A stretch of DNA of 64,000 bases from positions 3,720,001-3,784,000 of the forward strand of contig NZ_WWGH01000001.1 in assembly GCF_009865135.1 (NCBI RefSeq). The letters run 5' to 3'. The position numbers were made by a program, and so were the translations under genes. Below, piece after piece: positions 52,845-60,890 of this stretch. This DNA comes from Streptomyces sp. SID8374 (GTDB lineage: Bacteria > Actinomycetota > Actinomycetes > Streptomycetales > Streptomycetaceae). How positions within the stretch are numbered: the stretch's first letter is position 1; every line of letters starts with the position of its first letter. The notes under the pieces are model-generated. The model had not been told where the DNA came from and did not search any database. It worked only from the letters and a program-made list of their open reading frames with translations.

Positions 52845-55547
52845 CTATCCGCCGGTGGTGCCGCTCCAGAACCCGCCACCGCCGCTGTTGTTGCCGCCGT
52901 TCCCGCCGTTGGCACCTTCGGTCGTGCCTTCGGTGGTGCCGGTATTGGCCCCGCCGTCCGCACCGGTGTTGGCCCCGCCGTCGGCACCGGCGTTGGCTCC
53001 TCCGCCGTCCGCTCCCGCGTTGGCGCCGCCGTCCGCGCCGGTGTTGGCCCCGCCGCCGTTGGGGTTCTGGCAGTTCCAGTCCCAGGGCTCACAGGTCTTG
53101 CTCGGCGTGGGCGAGGGGGTGGTGGGCGTCGGGGACGGCGTCGGCGGCTCCGGCTCCTCGCTGGAGGGCGTCGGGGAAGGCGTCGGGCTGGGCGTCGGGC
53201 TCGGGCTGGCCGCGCCACCGCCCCAGACCGTCTCACCGATGGGCTGCGGCTCCGGGAACGAGAGGACCTTCTTCCCCTTCATCGCCGCGGTCATGTAGTC
53301 GTGCCAGATGGACGCCGGGAACGAGTTTCCGTGGATCTTCTTCTCGCCGCCGGTACCGAACATCTTCTCGAACTGGCGGTCCTTGTTGGTCTCGTCGTCG
53401 TCCAGCCGGAACATGCTGATCGCCGTCGAGAGCTGCGGGGTGTAGCCGACGAACCAGGCGGACTTGTTCCCGTCCGTCGTACCCGTCTTCCCCGCCGCCT
53501 CACGTCCCTCGAGCCGCGCGGGCTTGCCCGTGCCGTTCTCCACCACGTTCTTCAGCACGTCCGTGACGTTGTCCGCGATCAGCGGGGAGAAGGCGCGCTT
53601 GGACTGCTTCTTGTGCTGGAAGACGACCTCGCCCTTGTACTTGACCTCTTTGACCGAGTACGTGGGGTTCTGCTGGCCGCTCGTGGCGAAGGTGGCGTAG
53701 GCGCCGGCCATCCGGATGGCGCTGGGCGAGGACGTACCGATGGAGAACGACGGAACGGTGGCGTCCGCCATCATGTCGTCGTCCTTGAGACCGGCGGCGA
53801 TGGCGGCTTCCTTGACCTTGTCCGTCCCGACGTCCATACCGAGCTGTACGAAGGGGGAGTTGGCCGACTGCTCCATGGCGTGCCGCAGGTCGATCTCGCC
53901 GTGGTCGAAGTCACCGTCGTTCGTCTGGAGCCACTCCTTGTCGTCCTTGCCCTTCCAGACCTCGCCGTTGTAGTTCTTGATCTGCAGCTCGTTGTCGCCG
54001 TTGTAGATGCTCTCCGGCGAGACGATGGTCCGCTCGGACAGTCCCTGCTCCGGCGGGCCCTCCGGGTCGCGTACGCCGTACTGCATCGCCGCAGCCAGGA
54101 CGAAGGGCTTCCAGGTCGAGCCGACCTGGGCGCCGGTCGCGTCGGCGTTGTTGGTGAAGTGCTTCGTGGCGTCCTGCCCGCCGTACGTGGCGAGGATGGC
54201 ACCCGTCTTCGTGTCCACCGAGGCGCCGCCGAACTCCACATGGGTGTCCGTCTCGGGACGCTCCTCGGGGCGGATCTTGGCCTTGTAGACCTTGTCCACC
54301 GCCTTGGCGAGCTGGTCCACCTTCTTCTTGTCGAAGGTGGTGTGGATCTCGAAGCCGCCGAGCTCCAGGTCCTTGGCGGTGTAGCGCTCGTTGTTGGCGA
54401 GGAAGTACTTGCGCGCCAGCTCCACCAGATAGCCGGTCTGGCCGCCCAGCTTGGCGTCCTTCTTCAGCGGCTTGGGCATGGGGAACTCGGTGTACTTCGC
54501 CCGCTCCGCCGCCGGCATCCTGCCGTCCTTGACCTGCTCGTCAAGGATCCACGCCCAGCGCTTCTTGGCACGGTCGAGGTTCTTCGCCGGTGTCGCGTTG
54601 TCGGAGTCGATGTCGGTGGCACCGGCCGGGTCGTAGTAACTGGCGCCCTTGAGCAGCGTCGCCAGGAAGGCGCACTCGCTCGGGTTGAGCTCCGTGGCTT
54701 CCTTGTCGTAGTACGTACGGGCTGCGGCTTGCAGACCGGAGGCACCGCGCCCGTAGTACGAGACGTTCAGGTAGCCGGCCATGACGTCCCGCTTGTCGGT
54801 CTCGTCGGCCACCTTGAGGGTGATGAAGAGCTCTTTGAACTTGCGCGTGAACGTCTGGTCCTGGTTGAGCCGCGAGTTCTTCACGTACTGCTGGGTGATG
54901 GTCGAACCACCCTGGGTCTGGCCGCCTGTCGCCATGTTGAACACGGCACGGCCGATGCCCTTGGGGTCGATGCCCCGGTCCGTCCAGAAGCTCTTGTTCT
55001 CGGCCGAGACCACCGCGTCGCGCATCGCCACGGGGATCTGCTCGTAGCTGATCACCTGGCGGTTGACCGAACCACCGGTCGCCACCATCGGCTTGCCGTC
55101 GGACCAGTAGTAGACATTGTTCTGCGCCTTGGCCGCGTCCTGGATGGTCGGCTTGCTCACCAGGGCGTACGAGACACCCGCGACGCCCATCAGCATGCCG
55201 AGGAAGCCCACGCAGAGGCCCGAGACCAGCTTCCACGAGGGCAGCCAGCGACGGAATCCGTACCGGCCGTGCCGCGGGTAGTCGATCAGCCGCTTCTTGC
55301 CGGGAGGCCCCGCATCGCCGCCGCCCCGCCGCCTGCCACCACCGCGCTGGGCCGCGCGACGGGCCTCGGCACGGCTGCTGTACTGGCGCTCCTCGCCGTG
55401 CGGACCGGACGGCGATTCGGAAGGTGACACGGAGGTTGCTCTACGTGACGGGGCTGCGCGGCGTCCTGTCGACTGCTGGGCGGCTCGTCTGGCCGCGGCC
55501 CGTCCGCCACCTTGCGGCTGGGACGATTTGCGACGGTGCTCGCTCAT
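52845..55547 (-). CDS. Class A penicillin-binding protein
   Basis: 900 aa. A basic, disordered cytoplasmic head (1-95), one membrane helix (about 107-130), the GT51 transglycosylase domain (SAENKSFWTDRGID, GGSTITQQYVKN) and a transpeptidase domain with SxxK (GSTWKPF), SxN (SANSPF) and KTGT (AAGKTGTTDGNKS). The Pro/Ser/Thr-rich stretch and 60-residue Gly/Ala/Asn/Asp repeat end (NTGADGGA units) are extracellular. It polymerises and cross-links peptidoglycan. A divergent PadR gene lies 399 bp away. Confidence 0.93.
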   Translation of the reverse strand: MSEHRRKSSQPQGGGRAAARRAAQQSTGRRAAPSRRATSVSPSESPSGPHGEERQYSSRAEARRAAQRGGGRRRGGGDAGPPGKKRLIDYPRHGRYGFRRWLPSWKLVSGLCVGFLGMLMGVAGVSYALVSKPTIQDAAKAQNNVYYWSDGKPMVATGGSVNRQVISYEQIPVAMRDAVVSAENKSFWTDRGIDPKGIGRAVFNMATGGQTQGGSTITQQYVKNSRLNQDQTFTRKFKELFITLKVADETDKRDVMAGYLNVSYYGRGASGLQAAARTYYDKEATELNPSECAFLATLLKGASYYDPAGATDIDSDNATPAKNLDRAKKRWAWILDEQVKDGRMPAAERAKYTEFPMPKPLKKDAKLGGQTGYLVELARKYFLANNERYTAKDLELGGFEIHTTFDKKKVDQLAKAVDKVYKAKIRPEERPETDTHVEFGGASVDTKTGAILATYGGQDATKHFTNNADATGAQVGSTWKPFVLAAAMQYGVRDPEGPPEQGLSERTIVSPESIYNGDNELQIKNYNGEVWKGKDDKEWLQTNDGDFDHGEIDLRHAMEQSANSPFVQLGMDVGTDKVKEAAIAAGLKDDDMMADATVPSFSIGTSSPSAIRMAGAYATFATSGQQNPTYSVKEVKYKGEVVFQHKKQSKRAFSPLIADNVTDVLKNVVENGTGKPARLEGREAAGKTGTTDGNKSAWFVGYTPQLSTAISMFRLDDDETNKDRQFEKMFGTGGEKKIHGNSFPASIWHDYMTAAMKGKKVLSFPEPQPIGETVWGGGAASPSPTPSPTPSPTPSSEEPEPPTPSPTPTTPSPTPSKTCEPWDWNCQNPNGGGANTGADGGANAGADGGGANAGADGGANTGADGGANTGTTEGTTEGANGGNGGNNSGGGGFWSGTTGG
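52870..53060 (-). repeat. Gly/Ala/Asp tandem repeats at the PBP C-terminus
   Basis: About seven degenerate 8-9 codon units (GGANTGAD, GGANAGAD, GTTEGTTEG) encode the tail. The DNA shows matching repeats of GCCCCGCCGTC-like blocks, prone to length variation. Confidence 0.7.
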
Positions 55548-55946
55548 GGAACGACTACTCCTCGGGCAGGCGAGAGCGCCTGGAAGCGGCAGTTGAGGTC
55601 CGGTCCCCCCGAATTACGGACCAGCCCTGCGGAAGGCTCATCCGCAGTACATCCGGCAGTCCGCGATAACTGACGCACAACGACGCCTCACGGTTCCCGG
55701 TGGTCTGCATGCCGCACAGACTACGCACGGTCAAAACCCTCCTAGGGCCGAAGTTCACCCCAAACAACGCAAGTCGCTTCCTACGAATTGGCGATGTGAT
55801 GCCGCTCACGAAGGCCACCCTTGTCGAACCCGCCGGACCGATCTATCGTGCTGATGTATCGAGTCGATACATCAGGGCGGCATAAGTACGTCAGTGGATC
55901 CGGCAGACGGTTCCAGCGGAGCCGACGGCAGAAGGAGGAGACACCC
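55548..55946. other. 399-bp divergent PBP-PadR intergenic region
   Basis: Holds a candidate PadR promoter, TTGTCG (55821-55826), 17-bp spacer, TATCGT (55844-55849), with the 25-bp palindrome just downstream. The PBP-side half shows no clear promoter or RNA gene. Confidence 0.55.
55851..55875. promoter_or_regulatory. 25-bp perfect palindrome, probable PadR operator
   Basis: CTGATGTATCGA and TCGATACATCAG flank a single G. It overlaps the expected transcription start of the padR promoter, fitting autorepression. The inner GTATCGA..TCGATAC core with ATGTATC arms resembles PadR operators (ATGT-8N-ACAT spacing), judged from memory. Confidence 0.75.
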
Positions 55947-56630
55947 GTGAGCCGACGCTCCGGCATCCTCGAGTTCGCCGTCCTCGGGCTGCTCCGCGAG
56001 TCTCCGATGCACGGCTACGAGCTGCGCAAACGCCTCAACACCTCGCTGGGGATCTTCCGTGCGTTCAGCTACGGGACGCTCTACCCGTGCCTCAAGACGC
56101 TGGTGGCCAGCGGCTGGTTGATCGAGGAGCCCGCCGGTGACCCGGCGGACACCACGCCCGCCTCGTCCCTCACCGGGCGCCGGGCCAAGATCGTCTACCG
56201 GCTGACGGCGGAAGGTAAGGAGCACTTCGAGGAGCTGCTCTCGCACACCGGTCCGGACGCCTGGGAGGACGAGCACTTCGCGGCCCGCTTCGCCTTCTTC
56301 GGGCAGACCGAGCGCGAGGTGCGGATGCGGGTGCTCGAAGGCAGGCGCAGCAGGCTGGAGGAGCGTCTGGAGAAGATGCGCGCCTCCCTCGCCCGCACCC
56401 GTGAACGACTCGACGACTACACACTTGAGCTGCAGCGGCACGGCATGGAATCCGTGGAGCGCGAAGTGCGCTGGCTGAACGAGCTCATCGAGAGCGAGCG
56501 GTCGGGACGGGATCGGAGACGGTCCTCGCCCGAGGGCTCCGCTCAGCAGGACACATCAGGAGAGACGGGCGGCCTGCCCCGGCGCCGGGGTGACACCCCG
56601 CCGGATCCGTCCGACGACACCGCCAAGTGA
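55947..56630 (+). CDS. PadR-family transcriptional regulator
   Basis: 227 aa from GTG 55947 after GAAGGAGGAG. The winged HTH is at 5-100 ([40 protein letters not shown], then [18 protein letters not shown]), and residues 130-200 form a coiled coil for dimerisation. It lies directly upstream of the inositol-phosphate synthase gene (59 bp), which it may control together with itself. Confidence 0.9.
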   Translation: MSRRSGILEFAVLGLLRESPMHGYELRKRLNTSLGIFRAFSYGTLYPCLKTLVASGWLIEEPAGDPADTTPASSLTGRRAKIVYRLTAEGKEHFEELLSHTGPDAWEDEHFAARFAFFGQTEREVRMRVLEGRRSRLEERLEKMRASLARTRERLDDYTLELQRHGMESVEREVRWLNELIESERSGRDRRRSSPEGSAQQDTSGETGGLPRRRGDTPPDPSDDTAK

Positions 56631-56689
56631 AGTCACCGCACTCCGCGGGGACTTCATCGGAAACACCGATCACACAGGGAGCAACCGGA

Positions 56690-57772
56690 ATGGGTTCGGT
56701 TCGCGTAGCCATCGTAGGCGTGGGCAACTGCGCCGCCTCGCTGGTGCAGGGCGTCGAGTACTACAAGGACGCAGATCCGGCCGGCAAGGTGCCCGGTCTG
56801 ATGCACGTCCAGTTCGGCGATTACCACGTCAGCGACGTCGAGTTCGTCGCCGCCTTCGACGTCGACGCGAAGAAGGTCGGCCTCGACCTCGCGGACGCCA
56901 TCGGCGCCAGCGAGAACAACACCATCAAGATCGCGGACGTGCCGAACACGGGCGTCACCGTCCAGCGCGGCCACACCCACGACGGTCTGGGCAAGTACTA
57001 CCGCGAGACGATCGAGGAGTCCGCGGACGCCCCGGTCGACGTCGTCCAGATCCTCAAGGACAAGCAGGTCGACGTCCTCGTCTGCTACCTGCCCGTCGGT
57101 TCCGAGGTCGCCGCGAAGTTCTACGCGCAGTGCGCCATCGACGCCAAGGTCGCCTTCGTCAACGCCCTCCCGGTCTTCATCGCCGGCACCAAGGAGTGGG
57201 CGGACAAGTTCACCGAGGCCGGTGTCCCGATCGTCGGCGACGACATCAAGTCCCAGGTGGGCGCCACCATCACGCACCGCGTGATGGCGAAGCTCTTCGA
57301 GGACCGGGGCGTCGTCCTGGACCGCACGATGCAGCTGAACGTCGGCGGCAACATGGACTTCAAGAACATGCTCGAGCGTGAGCGCCTGGAGTCCAAGAAG
57401 ATCTCGAAGACGCAGGCCGTCACCTCGCAGATCCGTGACCGCGAGCTCGGTGCGGACAACGTCCACATCGGCCCCTCGGACTACGTGGCCTGGCTGGACG
57501 ACCGCAAGTGGGCGTACGTGCGCCTCGAAGGCCGCGCCTTCGGTGACGTCCCGCTGAACCTGGAGTACAAGCTCGAGGTGTGGGACTCCCCGAACTCGGC
57601 GGGTGTCATCATCGACGCCGTCCGTGCGGCGAAGATCGCCAAGGACCGCGGCATCGGTGGCCCGATCCTCTCGGCTTCGAGCTACTTCATGAAGTCCCCG
57701 CCGGTGCAGTACTTCGACGACGAGGCCCGCGAGAACGTCGAGAAGTTCATCGCCGGCGACGCCGAGCGCTGA
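56690..57772 (+). CDS. ino1: Inositol-3-phosphate synthase
   Basis: 360 aa from [20 protein letters not shown], a Rossmann NAD-binding start. Family segments include [51 protein letters not shown] and [13 protein letters not shown]. It converts glucose-6-phosphate to inositol-3-phosphate, the entry to phosphatidylinositol and mycothiol, the main actinobacterial thiol. Probably in one unit with padR and controlled by it. Confidence 0.95.
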   Translation: MGSVRVAIVGVGNCAASLVQGVEYYKDADPAGKVPGLMHVQFGDYHVSDVEFVAAFDVDAKKVGLDLADAIGASENNTIKIADVPNTGVTVQRGHTHDGLGKYYRETIEESADAPVDVVQILKDKQVDVLVCYLPVGSEVAAKFYAQCAIDAKVAFVNALPVFIAGTKEWADKFTEAGVPIVGDDIKSQVGATITHRVMAKLFEDRGVVLDRTMQLNVGGNMDFKNMLERERLESKKISKTQAVTSQIRDRELGADNVHIGPSDYVAWLDDRKWAYVRLEGRAFGDVPLNLEYKLEVWDSPNSAGVIIDAVRAAKIAKDRGIGGPILSASSYFMKSPPVQYFDDEARENVEKFIAGDAER

Positions 57773-57835
57773 ACCGGCCTCTCGGCCGACAGCCTCACCT
57801 GAGCGCTGAGCGGAGACGCTCACCTCTACCTGCCG

Positions 57836-57879
57836 CACGTCGGGGGTCCCGGGCAATGTGCCCGTGGACCCCCGACGTG
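57836..57879. terminator. Strong hairpin after ino1
   Basis: CACGTCGGGGGTCC pairs exactly with GGACCCCCGACGTG, with further CGGGC/GCCCG pairing in the loop. It lies 64 bp past ino1 and only 16 bp before the MFS start, so that gene must be transcribed from within or through it. Confidence 0.85.
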
Positions 57880-57895
57880 TGTGACGCTTGCTCCC

Positions 57896-59164
57896 ATGTC
57901 TGTCGCGCGTGATCTGCGCACCCTCCTGCGCCTGCGGAACTTCCGCCGCCTGCTCGCCGTGCGGCTCCTCTCCCAGTCCGCCGACGGCGTCTACCAGGTC
58001 GCCCTCGCCGCGTACGTCGTCTTCTCGCCGGAGAAGCAGACCTCGGCGGCCGCCATCGCCTCGGCCATGGCGGTACTCCTCCTCCCGTACTCGCTGATCG
58101 GCCCCTTCGCCGGAGTCCTGCTGGACCGCTGGCCCCGCCGCCAGGTCTTCCTGTACGGGAACCTCCTGCGTGCCTCCCTGGCCTCCTGCACGGCCCTGCT
58201 GATCCTCGCTTCGGTGCCGGACTGGCTCTTCTACGCCTCGGCCCTCTGCGTCACCGCCGTCAACCGCTTCGTGCTGGCAGGGCTCTCCGCCGCACTGCCG
58301 CGGGTGGTCGACGACGAGCGGCTTGTCGTCGCCAACTCGCTCTCCCCGACGGCCGGCACGCTGGCCGCCACCGCGGGCGGCGGCCTCGCCTTCGTCGTAC
58401 GCCTGGTGGCCGACGAGTCCGATGCGGCGGTCGTCCTGCTCGGGGCCATGCTCTATCTGCTCTCCGCCCTGGCGTCGCTGAGCCTGCCGAAAACACTGCT
58501 GGGGCCCGATCCCGACGGAACGCCTCTCCGGCTGCGGGCCGCACTGGCCATCACGGCCCGCGGGCTGGTGGCCGGGCTGCGCCACCTGGGAGAGCGCACC
58601 CACGCGGCCCGGGCGCTGGCCGCGATGACGGTGCTCCGCTTCTGCTACGGCGCGCTCACCGTGATGGTGCTCATGCTCTGCCGCTACGCCTGGTCGGACG
58701 AGGAGTCCGACGGGCTGGCACTCCTCGGCCTGGCGGTCGGGGCCTCCGGTGCGGGCTTCTTCGTCGCCGCCGTGGTGACCCCCTGGGCCGTGGGACGGTT
58801 CGGGCGGTACGGATGGATCGTGGCCTGCGCCGGATCCGCGGCCGTCCTGGTGCCGGCCCTGGGGCTCTCCTTCGCCCCGGTGCCCATGCTGATCGCCGCC
58901 TTCGTGCTCGGTGTCGTGACCCAGGGGTCGAAGATCGCGACGGACACGGTCGTCCAGACCTCGGTGGACGACTCCTTCCGCGGCCGGGTCTTCTCGCTCT
59001 ACGACGTGCTCTTCAACGTCGCGTTCGTGAGCGCGGCCGGGGTCGCCGCTCTGTTGCTCCCGCCGGACGGCAGGTCCGTCGCCGTGGTGACGGGAGTGGC
59101 CGTGCTCTACGCGACCGTCGCGGTGGCGATGTTCCGCCGTCGGTACAGCAGCAGCGGCGGGTAG
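57896..59164 (+). CDS. MFS transporter
   Basis: 422 aa from ATG 57896, 12 predicted helices: LRNFRRLLAVRLLSQSADGV at the start, PFAGVLLDRWPRRQVFLYGN (motif A-like) and SKIATDTVVQTSVDDSFRGRVFSLYD near the end. Likely an efflux or metabolite transporter; the substrate is unknown. No clear ribosome site is seen and the ino1 hairpin is very close. Confidence 0.85.
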   Translation: MSVARDLRTLLRLRNFRRLLAVRLLSQSADGVYQVALAAYVVFSPEKQTSAAAIASAMAVLLLPYSLIGPFAGVLLDRWPRRQVFLYGNLLRASLASCTALLILASVPDWLFYASALCVTAVNRFVLAGLSAALPRVVDDERLVVANSLSPTAGTLAATAGGGLAFVVRLVADESDAAVVLLGAMLYLLSALASLSLPKTLLGPDPDGTPLRLRAALAITARGLVAGLRHLGERTHAARALAAMTVLRFCYGALTVMVLMLCRYAWSDEESDGLALLGLAVGASGAGFFVAAVVTPWAVGRFGRYGWIVACAGSAAVLVPALGLSFAPVPMLIAAFVLGVVTQGSKIATDTVVQTSVDDSFRGRVFSLYDVLFNVAFVSAAGVAALLLPPDGRSVAVVTGVAVLYATVAVAMFRRRYSSSGG

Positions 59165-59170
59165 CCGGTC

Positions 59171-59226
59171 CCGGATGCACTGAGGGGCGTTGTTTCACGT
59201 GAAACAACGCCCCTCAGTGCATCCGG
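59171..59226. other. parS at 59192-59205 inside a 56-bp perfect palindrome
   Basis: Core GTTTCACGTGAAAC with 21-base arms (CCGGATGCACTGAGGGGCGTT and its exact complement). Lies between the convergent MFS and CCA-enzyme genes. Confidence 0.93.
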
Positions 59227-59263
59227 TGCGGGTGATGTTTCACGTGAAACATCACCCGCACCG
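59224..59263. other. parS at 59237-59250 inside a 40-bp perfect palindrome
   Basis: Arms CGGTGCGGGTGAT and its complement flank the core. It overlaps the previous palindrome by three bases and ends 2 bp from the CCA-enzyme stop; the pair of parS sites is 45 bp apart, start to start. Confidence 0.93.
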
Positions 59264-59265
59264 CT

Positions 59266-60729
59266 TCAGCTCTGTTCCGCCCACCACGCCTTGAGCGCTG
59301 CCACCGCCGCGTCGTGCTCCATCGGCCCGTGCTCCAGCCGCAGCTCCAGCAGGAACGCGTACGCCTTGCCGATCACCGGCCCGGGGCCCACCCCGAGGGT
59401 CCGCATGATCTCGTTGCCGTCCAGATCCGGGCGGATGGAGTCGAGTTCCTCCTGCTCCTGGAGCAGGGCGATCCGCTCCTCCAGCCCGTCGTAGGTACGG
59501 GAGAGGGCGTTCGCCTTGCGCTTGTTCCGGGTCGTGCAGTCCGACCGGGTCAGCTTGTGGAGGCGGTCGAGGAGCGGTCCGGCGTCGCGCACATACCGGC
59601 GGACGGCGGAGTCGGTCCACTCCCCGTCTCCGTACCCGTGGAAGCGCAGGTGGAGTTCGACCAGCCTCGACACGTCCTTGACCAGCTCGTTGGAGTACTT
59701 CAGCTCGGTCATGCGCTTCTTGGTCATCTTGGCGCCGACCACCTCGTGGTGGTGGAAGGAGACCCGGCCGTCCTTCTCGAACCGCCGCGTCCTCGGCTTG
59801 CCGATGTCGTGGAGCAGGGCCGCCAGCCGCAGAGCGAGATCGGGGCCCTCCTCCTCCAGGTCGATGGCCTGCTCCAGGACGGTCAGCGAGTGCTCGTAGA
59901 CATCCTTGTGACGGTGATGCTCGTCACTCTCCAGCCGGAGCGCGGGAAGCTCGGGCAGCACATGGTCGGCCAGCCCGGTGTCGACGAGGAGCCCCAGGCC
60001 CTTGCGGGGGTGGCCGGAGAGCAGGAGCTTGTTGAGCTCGTCCCGGACCCGTTCCGCGGAGACGATCTCGATCCGGCCGGCCATCTCCGTCATCGCGGTG
60101 ATGACATCGGGGGCGACCTCGAAGTCCAGCTGCGCCGCGAACCGGGCGGCCCGCAGCATACGCAGCGGGTCGTCCGAGAAGGACGCCTCGGCCGTCCCGG
60201 GGGTACGCAGCACGCCCTCGGCAAGGTCCTTCAGACCGCCGTGCGGGTCGATGAACGTCTTCTCCGGCAGCGCCACGGCCATCGCGTTGACCGTGAAGTC
60301 CCGGCGTACGAGGTCGTCCTCGATGGAGTCGCCGTAGGAGACCTCCGGCTTGCGCGAGGTCCTGTCGTACGCCTCCGACCGGTAGGTCGTGACCTCGATC
60401 TGGTAGCCGTCCTTCTGGGATCCGACGGTGCCGAAGGCGATCCCGACCTCCCACACCGCGTCGGCCCACGGACGGACGATGGTGAGTACGTCCTCGGGGC
60501 GGGCGTCGGTGGTGAAGTCCAGGTCGTTCCCGAGCCTGCCGAGCAGCGCGTCGCGGACCGAGCCGCCGACCAGCGCGAGGCTGAATCCGGCCTCCTGGAA
60601 GCGGCGGGCGAGGTCGTCGGCGACCGGGGACACTCGCAGCAGCTCACTCACCGCGCGATGCTGCACCTGGTTCAGTGCACTGGCGTTCTCTTCGTTGGCG
60701 TTCGGCACAACAGAAAAGGGTACGTGCAC
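59266..60729 (-). CDS. pcnA: CCA tRNA nucleotidyltransferase / PcnA-type
   Basis: 487 aa. The N-terminal class II nucleotidyltransferase domain has ALVGGSVRDALLGRLGNDLDFTT (catalytic Asp pair) and the motif VNAMAVALP; the C-terminal half is an HD domain (LRLAALLHDIGKPRT). It adds CCA to tRNA 3' ends; the Streptomyces enzyme is reported to be a CCA-adding enzyme rather than poly(A) polymerase. The start at MHVPFSVVPNANEEN is chosen by length; starts further in are possible. Confidence 0.92.
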   Translation of the reverse strand: MHVPFSVVPNANEENASALNQVQHRAVSELLRVSPVADDLARRFQEAGFSLALVGGSVRDALLGRLGNDLDFTTDARPEDVLTIVRPWADAVWEVGIAFGTVGSQKDGYQIEVTTYRSEAYDRTSRKPEVSYGDSIEDDLVRRDFTVNAMAVALPEKTFIDPHGGLKDLAEGVLRTPGTAEASFSDDPLRMLRAARFAAQLDFEVAPDVITAMTEMAGRIEIVSAERVRDELNKLLLSGHPRKGLGLLVDTGLADHVLPELPALRLESDEHHRHKDVYEHSLTVLEQAIDLEEEGPDLALRLAALLHDIGKPRTRRFEKDGRVSFHHHEVVGAKMTKKRMTELKYSNELVKDVSRLVELHLRFHGYGDGEWTDSAVRRYVRDAGPLLDRLHKLTRSDCTTRNKRKANALSRTYDGLEERIALLQEQEELDSIRPDLDGNEIMRTLGVGPGPVIGKAYAFLLELRLEHGPMEHDAAVAALKAWWAEQS

Positions 60730-60890
60730 GGACCGGTCGCGACGTCATCGTTTATCCGGACCCTGCGGGCCTCCCGCGATCATGTGAGCCGGACCCCAGC
60801 ACTTCGGCCCTCCGCACCTCGTTACCATGCGGGGACGCAGGACCGACAACGATCGACGGACTCCGATGACGACGAGGGACGGGTAGGCGC

